From Arcticibacter sp041902385 (GTDB lineage: Bacteria; Bacteroidota; Bacteroidia; Sphingobacteriales; Sphingobacteriaceae): a DNA stretch of 64,000 nt. The stretch spans positions 4,092,001-4,156,000 of the forward strand of contig NZ_CP169244.1 of NCBI RefSeq assembly GCF_041902385.1, given 5' to 3'. Position numbers and translations under genes: made by a program. The notes beneath the pieces are model-generated. The model made no database searches, had not been told where the DNA came from, and saw only the letters and a program-made list of their open reading frames with translations. Positions 45,306 through 54,067 of the stretch are shown here, piece by piece (within the stretch, counting starts at the first letter, position 1; every line of letters begins with the position of its first letter).

Positions 45306-46504
45306 TCAGACAGTCTGCTCAACTGGCAGCGAAAAGCTGAAAGTTGCGCCTTTGCCTGCTGCACTCTCCGCCCATATCGTTCCTCCATGGCCATGAACAA
45401 TTTTGGACGATATGTACAAGCCCATGCCAAGCCCCGAAAATTTGCGTACGACGTCTGAGTCGCGATAAAACTTTTCAAAAATCTTCTCAAGGTTGTCGGC
45501 AGAGAGACCAATTCCACTATCGCTTACAGATACAATCACCTGGCCCTCATCCTTTTGCCAGGCCTTAAGCGATATCAGGGAGTTAGCGGGCGAATACTTC
45601 GCTGCGTTGCCAACTATATTTGATAAGACCTGCTCTATCCTCAGCTTATCGAGCTTCAGATTGACGCGGCAGTCGAGACTGACTTCAAGCACATGGTTTG
45701 GAACGGTGTATTGGATCTGGTTCAGAACATCCTGAAGATAGTTCTGAAGATCTACAGTCTCCATCTTATAATCGAACTTCCCGCTTTCAATCTTTGAAAC
45801 GTCGAGCAATTGCTGAATAAGGAAGGTAAGCTTGGTAGCCTGCGTTTCAATTTTGTTGAGATAGGTCTGTATGGGTGAGGCCTGATCTTTTCCGGCAGCG
45901 ATAGCAAGCTGGGCATACGCTTTAATAATGGTGACCGGAGTTTTCAGCTCATGACTGGCGATGGAGATAAACTCAGTTTTTTGCTCATTGATGATCTTGC
46001 TTTCGCGGAGTTCCTTATCTCTTTCAACCGCAGCCTGGCTTAACTCGCTGTTCCGTCTTTTAATTTCCTCGTAGGGAGTATAAGCCTCCTCCTCGTTAAA
46101 AAGGACAGACAGGTGAGTTATCCGGGCCTTGTTGATCTTTGCAGAACGGGGAGACCAATCTTCAGCTCAACCGCCGGCCGTTCCTCATTACTGACGATCT
46201 GGATGTGAGGCAATAGCTTCTGCGCGTACAGAAACCCCTCCTCTCCCGCTCCGTACGAAATGTCGCGGTCGTAGCTTATCTTTGCCGCCAGTGAATATCT
46301 CACCTCGTCCTGCATCAGGCCGATACTTAGTTTCCCTGAATCGGTCTTTTCAATGATGCCCCTGCAGATCTCCGATACAGCCGTAGCGAAAGTTGTCTGG
46401 GTAGAAATGGTCAGGTTGAGCCTCTCTGCCACCCTAATCGCCTTTTTATAAGCGAGGATGAGATCCATCTCATTCTCCAGCGTCACTGTTACTAGCTCAG
46501 TCAT
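45306..46504 (-). pseudogene. Stressosome-linked histidine kinase with N-terminal RsbT-like domain, one frameshift
   Basis: A 399-residue soluble kinase once repaired. Residues 1-128 form an RsbT/RsbW-like GHKL domain that looks inactive: the N-box SEICRGII lacks the catalytic Asn and no DxGxG motif is seen. The C run read on the reverse strand at 46148-46151 has four bases where five are needed. Adding one gives GLPRSAKINKARITHL and continues into HisKA (SIASHELKTPVT) and HATPase (N-box IVGNAAKYSP, G1 DSGIGL, G2 GLGMGLYISSKI) to 45306. It is the last gene of the rsb operon, 5 bp after the phosphatase. It may link the stressosome to a phosphorelay. Confidence 0.85.
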
Positions 46505-46509
46505 CCTGT

Positions 46510-47514
46510 TTAACTAATTTTGGCAATCACTACCGACATATCGTCCGTCCGCCGGGCAAAGTCCTTATACAGAGCAGCGGCAAGAACAGAAAGATCGTGT
46601 TTGCCGATTGAAGGATACTTAGGCTCCCAGCGGCTCTTCAGGCCGTCTGAGCACAATATGATCTGATGAAAGTCGTCCACTGTATATTCCTGGTTCTTCA
46701 TCGAATTCGGGATGTTATGACCGATGATTCCGTTGTAAGACATGTAATTTCGCGAGGAAAGAGCGCTGATCATCTTGGTAGAAATATTTCCAACCCCTGC
46801 AAGCTGCCATTGCCTGGTCTTAAAATTAAAGACAGCAACGGTGCCAACAATGCCTCTTGTTTTCCTGATCGAAGTATGAAGATATTGCAGTATATCCACC
46901 GGACTATTATATGGGCATGCCTTAAAAGCCGTGACAGCTTCATTAACCGCCTTATTCGCCTCAACCCCATGCCCCAGTCCATCCGCTACAAGGAGCTTCA
47001 GCAGGTCGCCGCTCGTTTTATAATAACAGCCATCTCCGCTTACCTTCTCGCCGGGCTTTGCCACTACTAATGCCCGGAGATCGGGAACGAAACGACCTTT
47101 AGACTTCATCTCAGCCTTGTATACGCGGCTCAAGGCGATCGTTCCCCAGCCGCGCTGGCTGTAGAGATCAAAGTTGTCTGAAAGACGCCGGATACTGCCA
47201 ATACCATGGCCCAGCGTGTTTGTTGTCGATACACCATCCTGTGCCATCCGCTGGGGGTCGCTCATTCCGGGTCCGTTATCAATACTGATCACCTCCACAT
47301 ACTCAGCCTCCCCTGTAAATACACCAAAGAGGATCTCTCCGTCTACCGCATGCTTGGAAAGGTTTGAAGTCATCTCTGAAACGATGATGTCAACCTCCCC
47401 TATCTTCTTCTCGCTATATCCCAGCTCCAGCACTCTGGAACGGATCTCTTTCTTTAGGATTGAATAATAACTTCTGTCGTCGGCGCGAAAGCTTATATGT
47501 GTGGCATCAACCAT
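46510..47514 (-). CDS. RsbT-like kinase/PP2C (SpoIIE) phosphatase fusion
   Basis: A 334-residue regulator. The N-terminal GHKL domain (1-135) has N-box SEMTSNLSKHA with Asn51, G1 DNGPGMSD (Asp79) and G2 TLGHGIGSIRRL, so it should bind ATP. The C-terminal PP2C domain has GDGCYY (160-165), the metal site VADGLGHGVEA (177-187), LCSDGL and RTDDMSVVIAK. This combines an RsbT-like kinase with an RsbX-like phosphatase that would reset phosphorylated RsbR/RsbS. Its ATG overlaps the rsbT stop by 8 bp. Confidence 0.9.
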   Translation of the reverse strand: MVDATHISFRADDRSYYSILKKEIRSRVLELGYSEKKIGEVDIIVSEMTSNLSKHAVDGEILFGVFTGEAEYVEVISIDNGPGMSDPQRMAQDGVSTTNTLGHGIGSIRRLSDNFDLYSQRGWGTIALSRVYKAEMKSKGRFVPDLRALVVAKPGEKVSGDGCYYKTSGDLLKLLVADGLGHGVEANKAVNEAVTAFKACPYNSPVDILQYLHTSIRKTRGIVGTVAVFNFKTRQWQLAGVGNISTKMISALSSRNYMSYNGIIGHNIPNSMKNQEYTVDDFHQIILCSDGLKSRWEPKYPSIGKHDLSVLAAALYKDFARRTDDMSVVIAKIS

Positions 47515-47920
47515 TTACCCATTTAATTATCGTCACTGTGGTTCCTTTTCCAACTTCACTTTTAATATCAAACTCGCTCACCAGCCTTTTGGTGCCTGGC
47601 AGGCCAAGACCAAGACTCTTTCCGGTAGAAAATCCGTCTTTCATCGCCATTGCAACATCCGGAATACCCGGCCCTTTGTCTTTAAATACCAGTCGTACGC
47701 CGTTCTCGCGTCCCTTTGATACAATTTCGATCGCAACTTCACCACCGTTAGCATACTTCAGCATGTTCCTTACGAGTTCGCTGGCTGCCGTGATCAGCTT
47801 TGTCTGATTGACTAAACCCATCTTTATTTTTACCGCCTTCTCCTTTACCCTGTTCCGGAAAGGTACTACGTCCTGGTCCCGGACTATCTGCATGGTATCT
47901 TTAGAGAGCGGAATGATCAT
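47507..47920 (-). CDS. rsbT: RsbT switch serine kinase
   Basis: A 137-residue GHKL kinase. It has N-box AASELVRNMLKYANGGE (Asn52), G1 FKDKGPGIPD (Asp81) and G2 STGKSLGLGLPGTKRL. In the stressosome model RsbT is held in the RsbR-RsbS complex. On stress it phosphorylates RsbS and RsbR, is released, and activates a downstream partner. In Bacillus that is RsbU; here the candidate targets are the next two gene products. The ATG overlaps the rsbS stop by 4 bp (ATGA). Confidence 0.93.
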   Translation of the reverse strand: MIIPLSKDTMQIVRDQDVVPFRNRVKEKAVKIKMGLVNQTKLITAASELVRNMLKYANGGEVAIEIVSKGRENGVRLVFKDKGPGIPDVAMAMKDGFSTGKSLGLGLPGTKRLVSEFDIKSEVGKGTTVTIIKWVNG

Positions 47921-48333
47921 TCTGAATAGGAGCTATAGGAGTCATCTTCCTCTTCCAAATCATCCTCATCCTGTTCAGGCGGGATCATGGAATTGAGAAG
48001 GCTCATACCTTTTTCAACATTTAAAGCCGTATGAACCCCTTTGAGCGGCAAACCGAGCTCAATAAGTGTAATAGCCACAGCAGGCTGCATCCCAACAACT
48101 ACCGTCTCAGCATCCAGAATCTTAGACATGCTGGCGATGTTACCAATGATCCTTCCCATGAAAGAATCAACAATGGCAACCGCAGAAATGTCTATGAGAA
48201 CACCCCTAGCGCCGGTTTTGTTTACCATCTGTACAAGATCTGCTTCCAGATTTAACGCAAGCCGGTCGTACAGGTCCACTTGAATGGTTACCAAAAGAAA
48301 AGGTCCCATTCTGAGAATAGGTATCTTTTCCAT
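47917..48333 (-). CDS. rsbS: RsbS stressosome scaffold (STAS domain)
   Basis: A 138-residue STAS protein beginning MEKIPILRMGPFLLVTIQVD. The phosphorylatable serine is Ser57 in IDISAVAIVDSFMGR, the equivalent of Bacillus RsbS Ser59. The C-terminus has an added acidic tail (PPEQDEDDLEEEDDSYSSY), absent from the classical protein as I know it. It forms the core of the icosahedral stressosome with RsbR. The start codon overlaps the rsbR stop by 1 bp. Confidence 0.93.
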   Translation of the reverse strand: MEKIPILRMGPFLLVTIQVDLYDRLALNLEADLVQMVNKTGARGVLIDISAVAIVDSFMGRIIGNIASMSKILDAETVVVGMQPAVAITLIELGLPLKGVHTALNVEKGMSLLNSMIPPEQDEDDLEEEDDSYSSYSE

Positions 48334-49208
48334 TAAAATTGACGTGTAGTAGTTCTTTCCCTATTCACTTTCCTCACCTCCAGGTTTAAATTTGCAAAAG
48401 CAAAACGGAGTGCGCTGGCCAGGCTTGCCTTGGTAATGATCGAAGAAAGATCGATTCCCAAATGCACAATTGTCTGTGCTATCTCAGGCCTGATTCCGCT
48501 GATAATACACTCGGCACCCATTAACCTGGTGGCACTTACAGTCTTAATAAGATGTTGTGCAACTAGGGAATCAACTGCAGGAACTCCGGAAATATCAAGA
48601 ATAGCAATACCACTTCCTGTTTCAACAATCTCCTGCAACAGATTCTCCATCACCACCTGGGTTCTCGAACTGTCAAGCGTACCGATGATCGGAAGCGCAA
48701 GAATCCCATCCCAGACCCTGATCACCGGAGTAGATATTTCAGCCATCTCGTCCGTCTGACGCAGGATCACTTCTTCCCGCCCTTTGATGAAAGTCTCGAA
48801 GGTAACGATGCTCAGGCTATCCATCATGCGGGAAACCTTCAGGGTCGCATCATAGAGTTCAGATGGAGTATCCTTTAGCTCTTCACCGAGAACCTGCAAA
48901 AGCGCTTCCTTTAAGCCGAGTACAAACAGGCCCGTCTCGCGTGGACTAAAGCCTTGTCTTGCTCTCGTTATCGAGATGCCTGCCAGAATCTCCAGAACAG
49001 GGTCAAAATCGGAAGAATCTGTGTTTGTAAGTGTTTCTTCACTAAGAGAAGAAAGCAAAGTATCGACCAGCTCCTCTGAAGACGCTCGCAGCTCTTCGTT
49101 ACTGATTAAATCCTCCCGAAGCCCCTCATCGGCCATCTGGGCGTTCATCCAGTACTCGAGAAGCGCATTCCTCCTCTTCTTTAAAATATTAATCGTGTTT
49201 CCCTGCAT
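48333..49208 (-). CDS. RsbR-type stressosome sensor
   Basis: A 291-residue protein with an N-terminal helical sensor domain of the RsbRD_N type (about 1-145, not the haemoglobin-like fold of Bacillus RsbRA) and a C-terminal STAS domain. Phosphoacceptor positions equivalent to RsbRA Thr171 and Thr205 are Ser214 (DISGVPAVDSLVA) and Thr246 (GIRPEIAQTIVHLG). The helical domain would form the turret that senses a signal, which is unknown. First gene of the operon, divergent from the FUSC gene. It is annotated here as an rsbRD-type homologue; the paralogue letter is not assigned. Confidence 0.88.
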   Translation of the reverse strand: MQGNTINILKKRRNALLEYWMNAQMADEGLREDLISNEELRASSEELVDTLLSSLSEETLTNTDSSDFDPVLEILAGISITRARQGFSPRETGLFVLGLKEALLQVLGEELKDTPSELYDATLKVSRMMDSLSIVTFETFIKGREEVILRQTDEMAEISTPVIRVWDGILALPIIGTLDSSRTQVVMENLLQEIVETGSGIAILDISGVPAVDSLVAQHLIKTVSATRLMGAECIISGIRPEIAQTIVHLGIDLSSIITKASLASALRFAFANLNLEVRKVNRERTTTRQF

Positions 49209-49439
49209 CGGTATTTTATTTTAGGGGGTAAAATTAAAATTAAAACGATTACTTAATAGGATAAGAGTTAACAAAAAAAGTTTTTTCTTAAGCCCTGTTA
49301 AGATAACAAAACTTCAACAACCCTGCTATATTACGCTGCTTTAATTTTCCTGCATCAGATAGCGCTGCTCAGGCATAGGGCGCCCGTATTTATTACAAGC
49401 GAACTAATAAGTATCTTCGCTGTTACTGTCAACACAGGT

Positions 49440-51575
49440 ATGAAGCAAACCCGAGAGATAAAAAACTTTATATACAGTCAATATTTTTCCGACGGATTAC
49501 GAATTTCAATAGGGGTGCTCCTTCCCCCGCTCCTCCTGTCCCAGCTCGGGCATCTTGAAACGGGAATCGCTGTGTCGATGGGCGCTATCACAACCAGTAT
49601 TCCCGATAACCCCGGCTCCGTCATTCACAAAAGGAACGGAATGCTGTTCAGCATTCTCTTCATGGTACTGGTTTCTCTGCTGACCGGGTTTATCAACGAC
49701 TATCCATTCCTTCTTGCCGCAGAGATCTTCGCGCTCAGCTTCTTCTTCTCCATGTTTAACATCTATGGAAACAGAGCTTCTGCTATCGGCACTGGCGTTC
49801 TCATTGTCATGATCGTCAACATCGACCGGAATTTCTCAACGAAGACCCTTCTCGAATATACCGGCTTCCTGCTGGCTGGCGGGGTGTGGTACATGGGGCT
49901 TAGCCTCGCCGTTTCGCAGTTCAGGCCCTACCGCATCGCGCAGCATACCCTGGGCGAATGCATCGATAAGATAGCCGACTATCTCAAGCTGAAAGCCAAT
50001 TTCTACGACACGGAAGCCGACTTCGACGACACCTACAGAAAACTGATCGACCAGCAGATCATTGTGCATCAGCAGCAGGATACGGTGCGCGAGATCCTCT
50101 TTAAAAACAGGATGCTCACCAAGGATCCCACCAATACGGCGCGGCTCCTGGTGCTGGTCTTCCTTGACGTAATCGATCTCTTTGAACAAACGATGGCTAC
50201 CCATTACGATTACCGGGCCATCAGGACGCAGTATGGTGAGGCGGGTGTCCTCAAAGATTTTAACAGGATCCTGCTCAATATTGCCCGCCAGCTGGAGGAC
50301 CTGGGCTACGATATCAACGCCAACGAGCGGCCAAGGCTCACCCAGGACTTTCAGCCGCAGCTTGAAAGCCTCAAGCTTAAGATAGACGAGGTCGAAAACA
50401 ATTTTGTGCTAAAGAAGATCCTCATCAACATCAGAAATATCATCAGTCGCATTAATACCATTTACAGCTACTTCAGCCATAAGAAGCTCGAAACAGTAAG
50501 CATTAGCAACGAAAAAGACCTTGGCCGCTTTGTTTCCAGCCAAAACCTCGATCCGAAACAATTCATAGAGAATATCAGCTTCAACTCCGCCATTTTCAGG
50601 CATGCGCTGAGAGTTGCAATCGTCTCAGTCATCGGCTATCTTGTTTCTAAACTGCTGCCTTTAGGACATCATAGTTACTGGATACTCCTCACGATCCTCG
50701 TTCTCCTGAAGCCCGGCTTCAGCCTGACCAAGCAGAGAAACTACCAGCGGCTGATCGGAACGCTCGTGGGTGGCATAGCGGGCGCGCTCATTGTCTATTA
50801 TGTGCACGACCATACCGTACGCTTCATTTTCCTGCTCATCTTTATGCTGGGGACTTACAGTTTTCAACGCCTGAACTACGTAGTGAGCGTCCTCTTTATG
50901 ACACCCTATATTCTACTGATGTTCAGCTTCATAGGAATGGGAGACTTAAGTCTTGCAAGAGAACGGATCCTTGACACCTTCATCGGCTCGTTTATCGCCT
51001 TTCTCGCCAGCTACTTCCTTTTCCCTTCCTGGGAATACCCCCAGCTTAAAAGCTATATGCGAAAGCAGCTGATTGCCAACTACCACTATCTCATGAAAGT
51101 GGCCGAAGGACTCACCGGCAGGCATTTTAATATCACCGATTACAAGCTAATCAGGAAGGAGCTATACGTCAGCACGGCTAATACAGCCTCAGCGTTTCAG
51201 CGAATGCTTTCTGAACCCAAAAGCAAGCAAAAAAATGTCAGGGAGGTCAGCAAATTCATCGTACTGAGCCATATGCTGTCATCCTACACCGCGACACTGA
51301 TTGCTTCGGTACGGTACAGCGACACGCGTTACATCAATCCCGTTCACATCAGGCTCATGCGAAAAGCACTGTACCAGCTCTGCGAAGCTATTACGGTACT
51401 TAGCAATGAAAACGATCCTGAGTTCAGCGAGCAGGACCTTCACATCACAGATGCCCCGCCTGCCCTCAGAGAGGATCCTACTGATAGCAAGCTCATCTCG
51501 GAGCAGCTCGAATTCGTGAACAAGACTGCCGGCGACCTGCTGAAGACGGCCCACCGCTTTACGGAAGACGAATAA
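49440..51575 (+). CDS. FUSC family membrane protein (YccS/YhfK-like)
   Basis: A 711-residue inner-membrane protein. It has two hydrophobic blocks of about five to six helices each: about 20-165 (LRISIGVLLPPLLLSQLGHL; VLIVMIVNIDRNFS) and about 400-530 (VAIVSVIGYLVSKLLPLGHH; YWILLTILVLLKPGFS; LIGTLVGGIAGALIVYY). They are separated by a large cytoplasmic region and followed by a helical C-terminal domain. FUSC proteins resemble aromatic-acid exporters and fusaric-acid resistance proteins; the substrate is unknown. A box TATCTTCG, one mismatch from TAnnTTTG, lies about 25 bp upstream. Confidence 0.88.
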   Translation: MKQTREIKNFIYSQYFSDGLRISIGVLLPPLLLSQLGHLETGIAVSMGAITTSIPDNPGSVIHKRNGMLFSILFMVLVSLLTGFINDYPFLLAAEIFALSFFFSMFNIYGNRASAIGTGVLIVMIVNIDRNFSTKTLLEYTGFLLAGGVWYMGLSLAVSQFRPYRIAQHTLGECIDKIADYLKLKANFYDTEADFDDTYRKLIDQQIIVHQQQDTVREILFKNRMLTKDPTNTARLLVLVFLDVIDLFEQTMATHYDYRAIRTQYGEAGVLKDFNRILLNIARQLEDLGYDINANERPRLTQDFQPQLESLKLKIDEVENNFVLKKILINIRNIISRINTIYSYFSHKKLETVSISNEKDLGRFVSSQNLDPKQFIENISFNSAIFRHALRVAIVSVIGYLVSKLLPLGHHSYWILLTILVLLKPGFSLTKQRNYQRLIGTLVGGIAGALIVYYVHDHTVRFIFLLIFMLGTYSFQRLNYVVSVLFMTPYILLMFSFIGMGDLSLARERILDTFIGSFIAFLASYFLFPSWEYPQLKSYMRKQLIANYHYLMKVAEGLTGRHFNITDYKLIRKELYVSTANTASAFQRMLSEPKSKQKNVREVSKFIVLSHMLSSYTATLIASVRYSDTRYINPVHIRLMRKALYQLCEAITVLSNENDPEFSEQDLHITDAPPALREDPTDSKLISEQLEFVNKTAGDLLKTAHRFTEDE

Positions 51576-51650
51576 ATGAACAGAGGCCACCGCGTATTTT
51601 TGTGCTGTTGCTGTAGCAACCAAAAAGATACCGGTTACCGCAAGGGTAAA

Positions 51651-51686
51651 AAAAGGGCTGCAATCAGTTTTGATCCAGCCCTTTTT
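51651..51686. terminator. Terminator between the FUSC gene and bioB (convergent)
   Basis: AAAAGGGCTG (51651-51660) pairs with CAGCCCTTTT (51676-51685), flanked by A-run and T-run, so it can act in both directions. Confidence 0.85.
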
Positions 51687-51702
51687 AAAGTCGTACTGAA
51701 CG

Positions 51703-52698
51703 TTAAGCATCCTGCAGCGCCTGCCTCTGAGGCCTTCCGCTCTTAAATGCTTCCCGTGGTTTCAAGCCCAGCAGCTCAAACATCTGCATATCTTCGTTAT
51801 ATTCAGGGTTAGGCGTCGTTAAAAGCTTATCCCCCGCAAATATAGAATTAGCCCCTGCCATGAAGCACAGCGCCTGCTCTGTTACACTCATCTCGTTACG
51901 TCCTGCCGACAGACGTACTACACTCTTCGGCATGATAATTCTCGCCGTGGCAATCATCCTGACCATATCCCATATAGAAACCCGCTTCTGATCTTCCAGG
52001 GGAGTACCTTTGATCGCAACCAATGCATTAACAGGCACAGACTCGGGGTGCCTGGGCATTGTAGCGAGCGTATGAAGCATCGATACCCGGTCTTCCTCCG
52101 TCTCTCCGAGGCCTATTATTCCCCCGCTACATACTGAGATCTTCGCCTTTCTCACATTCTCTATGGTGCGGAGGCGATCCTCGTATGTACGCGTAGTGAT
52201 AATTCTTTTGTAGTCGTCCTCAGAAGTGTCGAGATTGTGGTTGTATGCATAGAGGCCGGCATCTGCCAGGCGCTGAGCCTGCTGCTCGTTCAGCATTCCT
52301 AGTGTACAGCACACTTCCATGTCGAGCTCATTCACAGCCTTAACCATGTCGATCACCTTATCAAAATCGCGGTTATCGCGAACTTCTCTCCAGGCAGCTC
52401 CCATACACAAACGAGAGGCGCCTCCTTCCTTAGCTTTCCGGGCCGCGTCTGTAACCTGCGCGACCGACAGCATCGCATGCACGTCTACGCCTGTGTTATA
52501 GCGGGCCGACTGAGGGCAATACGCACAATCCTCGCTGCAGCCTCCCGTCTTGATCGAAATCAGACTGCTGATCTGCACCTCGCCATAGTCGGCATTCTCC
52601 CTGTGAATACTGGCCGCCCGGTATATCAGGTCGAGCAGCGGGCTGTTATAAATTTCAGAAATTTCTTCCTTCGTCCAGTCGTGTCTGATCTCTATCAT
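51703..52698 (-). CDS. bioB: Biotin synthase
   Basis: A 331-residue radical SAM enzyme that inserts sulfur into dethiobiotin. The [4Fe-4S] motif GGCSEDCAYCPQS has Cys54, Cys58 and Cys61. The motifs YNHNLDTSEDDY (binding region), VCSGGIIGLGE and KSVVRLSAGRNEMS (the Arg ligand of the [2Fe-2S] cluster) are present. No other bio genes are nearby. It appears to be a single-gene transcription unit with a promoter box at 52721-52728. Confidence 0.96.
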   Translation of the reverse strand: MIEIRHDWTKEEISEIYNSPLLDLIYRAASIHRENADYGEVQISSLISIKTGGCSEDCAYCPQSARYNTGVDVHAMLSVAQVTDAARKAKEGGASRLCMGAAWREVRDNRDFDKVIDMVKAVNELDMEVCCTLGMLNEQQAQRLADAGLYAYNHNLDTSEDDYKRIITTRTYEDRLRTIENVRKAKISVCSGGIIGLGETEEDRVSMLHTLATMPRHPESVPVNALVAIKGTPLEDQKRVSIWDMVRMIATARIIMPKSVVRLSAGRNEMSVTEQALCFMAGANSIFAGDKLLTTPNPEYNEDMQMFELLGLKPREAFKSGRPQRQALQDA

Positions 52699-52720
52699 AA
52701 TCTTAAAAGATATTCGGCAC

Positions 52721-52728
52721 CAAAGTTA
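52721..52728 (-). promoter_or_regulatory. -7 box TAACTTTG of bioB
   Basis: On the reverse strand TAACTTTG matches TAnnTTTG, 23 bp before the bioB start. It overlaps the last codons of the antiporter gene. Confidence 0.5.
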
Positions 52729-53979
52729 GGATAAATCATCTGTTTTTCCATTTTCCTCATATTCGCTTTCTACTGCCTTCATTCCGAATGCAGCGGTGGT
52801 GCCGTGAACAAGGATCGAAACCAGGACCACAAAGGATACTGTGGACCATAATTCATCGCCAAAGCGGAAGTCGGCCTTGCTGAGAGCGAAGGCCAGATAG
52901 AAGAACGATCCAATGCCGCGGATACCAAAAAAGCTAATAGCCGACTTTTCCTTGAAACTCAGTTTGAGTGGTAGTAAAGAGACAAGCCCCAGCACTGGCC
53001 TGACCACAAACAAAAAGCCAATGCCGAACAGTGCAAGAGGCCATGTCAGAGCCTCAAGGATTCCCGTCGCAAGACTTCCGCCGAAAAGCAGCAGGATGAT
53101 GCCAAGCATTGCTCGCTCAATCTGATCAGTGAAAGAATGCAGACGCGTATGATACTTATCATGAAGTTCATAGTTCCGCAGCGTGATAGCAGCAACAAAA
53201 ACCGCAATAAAACCGTAGCCATGCACCAGTTCCGTGAGGCCATAGACAATCAGGGTGACAGAAAGAGCAACAAAACCATCTCTCACTTCAATAAAGGCCT
53301 TTTTCTTCGGAAGATAGAAGACGAGCCAGGCGATGGCCCTTCCTACTAAAAAGCCGCAGCCCACGCCTGCTACAATACGATAGAAAAAATCCATCCAAAG
53401 CCAGTCGAACAATGAGCCCTCCCCTTTGTACACCATCCCAAAAACAACAATAGAAAGCCACGTGAACGGAAAGGCGGTTCCATCATTCATCCCCGCCTCG
53501 GCAGTAAGGGCAAAACGGACTTCATTCCGTTCGGTCTCATGAGGCGGCCCTACCTGAACGTCTGAAGCCAGAACCGGATCAGTAGGTGCAAGCACTGCGC
53601 CCAGTAAAACCGATGTGGGAATATCGAAGTGCAAAAAATGGTATGCTAAAAATGATGTTGCCGCAATACACAAAAGCATCGTAATGCTGACAAGCAGAAA
53701 TGGCGATTTCCATTGCCTGAAAGAAAATGCACGGTCTATCTTCAGCCCCGTGCCCATCAGCGAGATGATCACCATCAGCTCGGTGAGGTGTACCGCATAG
53801 TTTTCCTTGCGGAGCGGGTCGGGAGTAGGGAATATATCAAACGCTTTGTATAGTAAAAAACCAGCTGCCACGTAGATAATCGAATACGAGATGCCTGTCT
53901 TTTTTGTGACCGCCGGCATCCACGCCATGCCGAAAGCAGCCAGGCCTACAACAAGGAGCTCTATAACAAATGTATTCAT
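52726..53979 (-). CDS. CPA1-type cation:proton antiporter
   Basis: A 417-residue membrane protein with about 12 helices. The signature ALLGAVLAPTDPVLASDVQVG corresponds to the CPA1 ion-binding helix, and EAGMNDGTAFPF to the second conserved acidic helix. The loop DKYHTRLHSFTDQIERAMLG and helix SAISFFGIRGIGSFFYLAF follow. It should exchange Na+ or K+ for H+. The C-terminal soluble tail is very short (EYEENGKTDDLS), so it lacks a regulatory domain. The gene lies 89 bp downstream of mgtE on the same strand, possibly co-transcribed. Confidence 0.9.
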   Translation of the reverse strand: MNTFVIELLVVGLAAFGMAWMPAVTKKTGISYSIIYVAAGFLLYKAFDIFPTPDPLRKENYAVHLTELMVIISLMGTGLKIDRAFSFRQWKSPFLLVSITMLLCIAATSFLAYHFLHFDIPTSVLLGAVLAPTDPVLASDVQVGPPHETERNEVRFALTAEAGMNDGTAFPFTWLSIVVFGMVYKGEGSLFDWLWMDFFYRIVAGVGCGFLVGRAIAWLVFYLPKKKAFIEVRDGFVALSVTLIVYGLTELVHGYGFIAVFVAAITLRNYELHDKYHTRLHSFTDQIERAMLGIILLLFGGSLATGILEALTWPLALFGIGFLFVVRPVLGLVSLLPLKLSFKEKSAISFFGIRGIGSFFYLAFALSKADFRFGDELWSTVSFVVLVSILVHGTTAAFGMKAVESEYEENGKTDDLS

Positions 53980-54067
53980 CGTATATCTTACAATGAACTT
54001 GGCCGGTTTGTTCTCAGTCGCCTGCAGTTGTCCCTTACCTGAGTCGCCCCGAGGTCACTATTACCTT

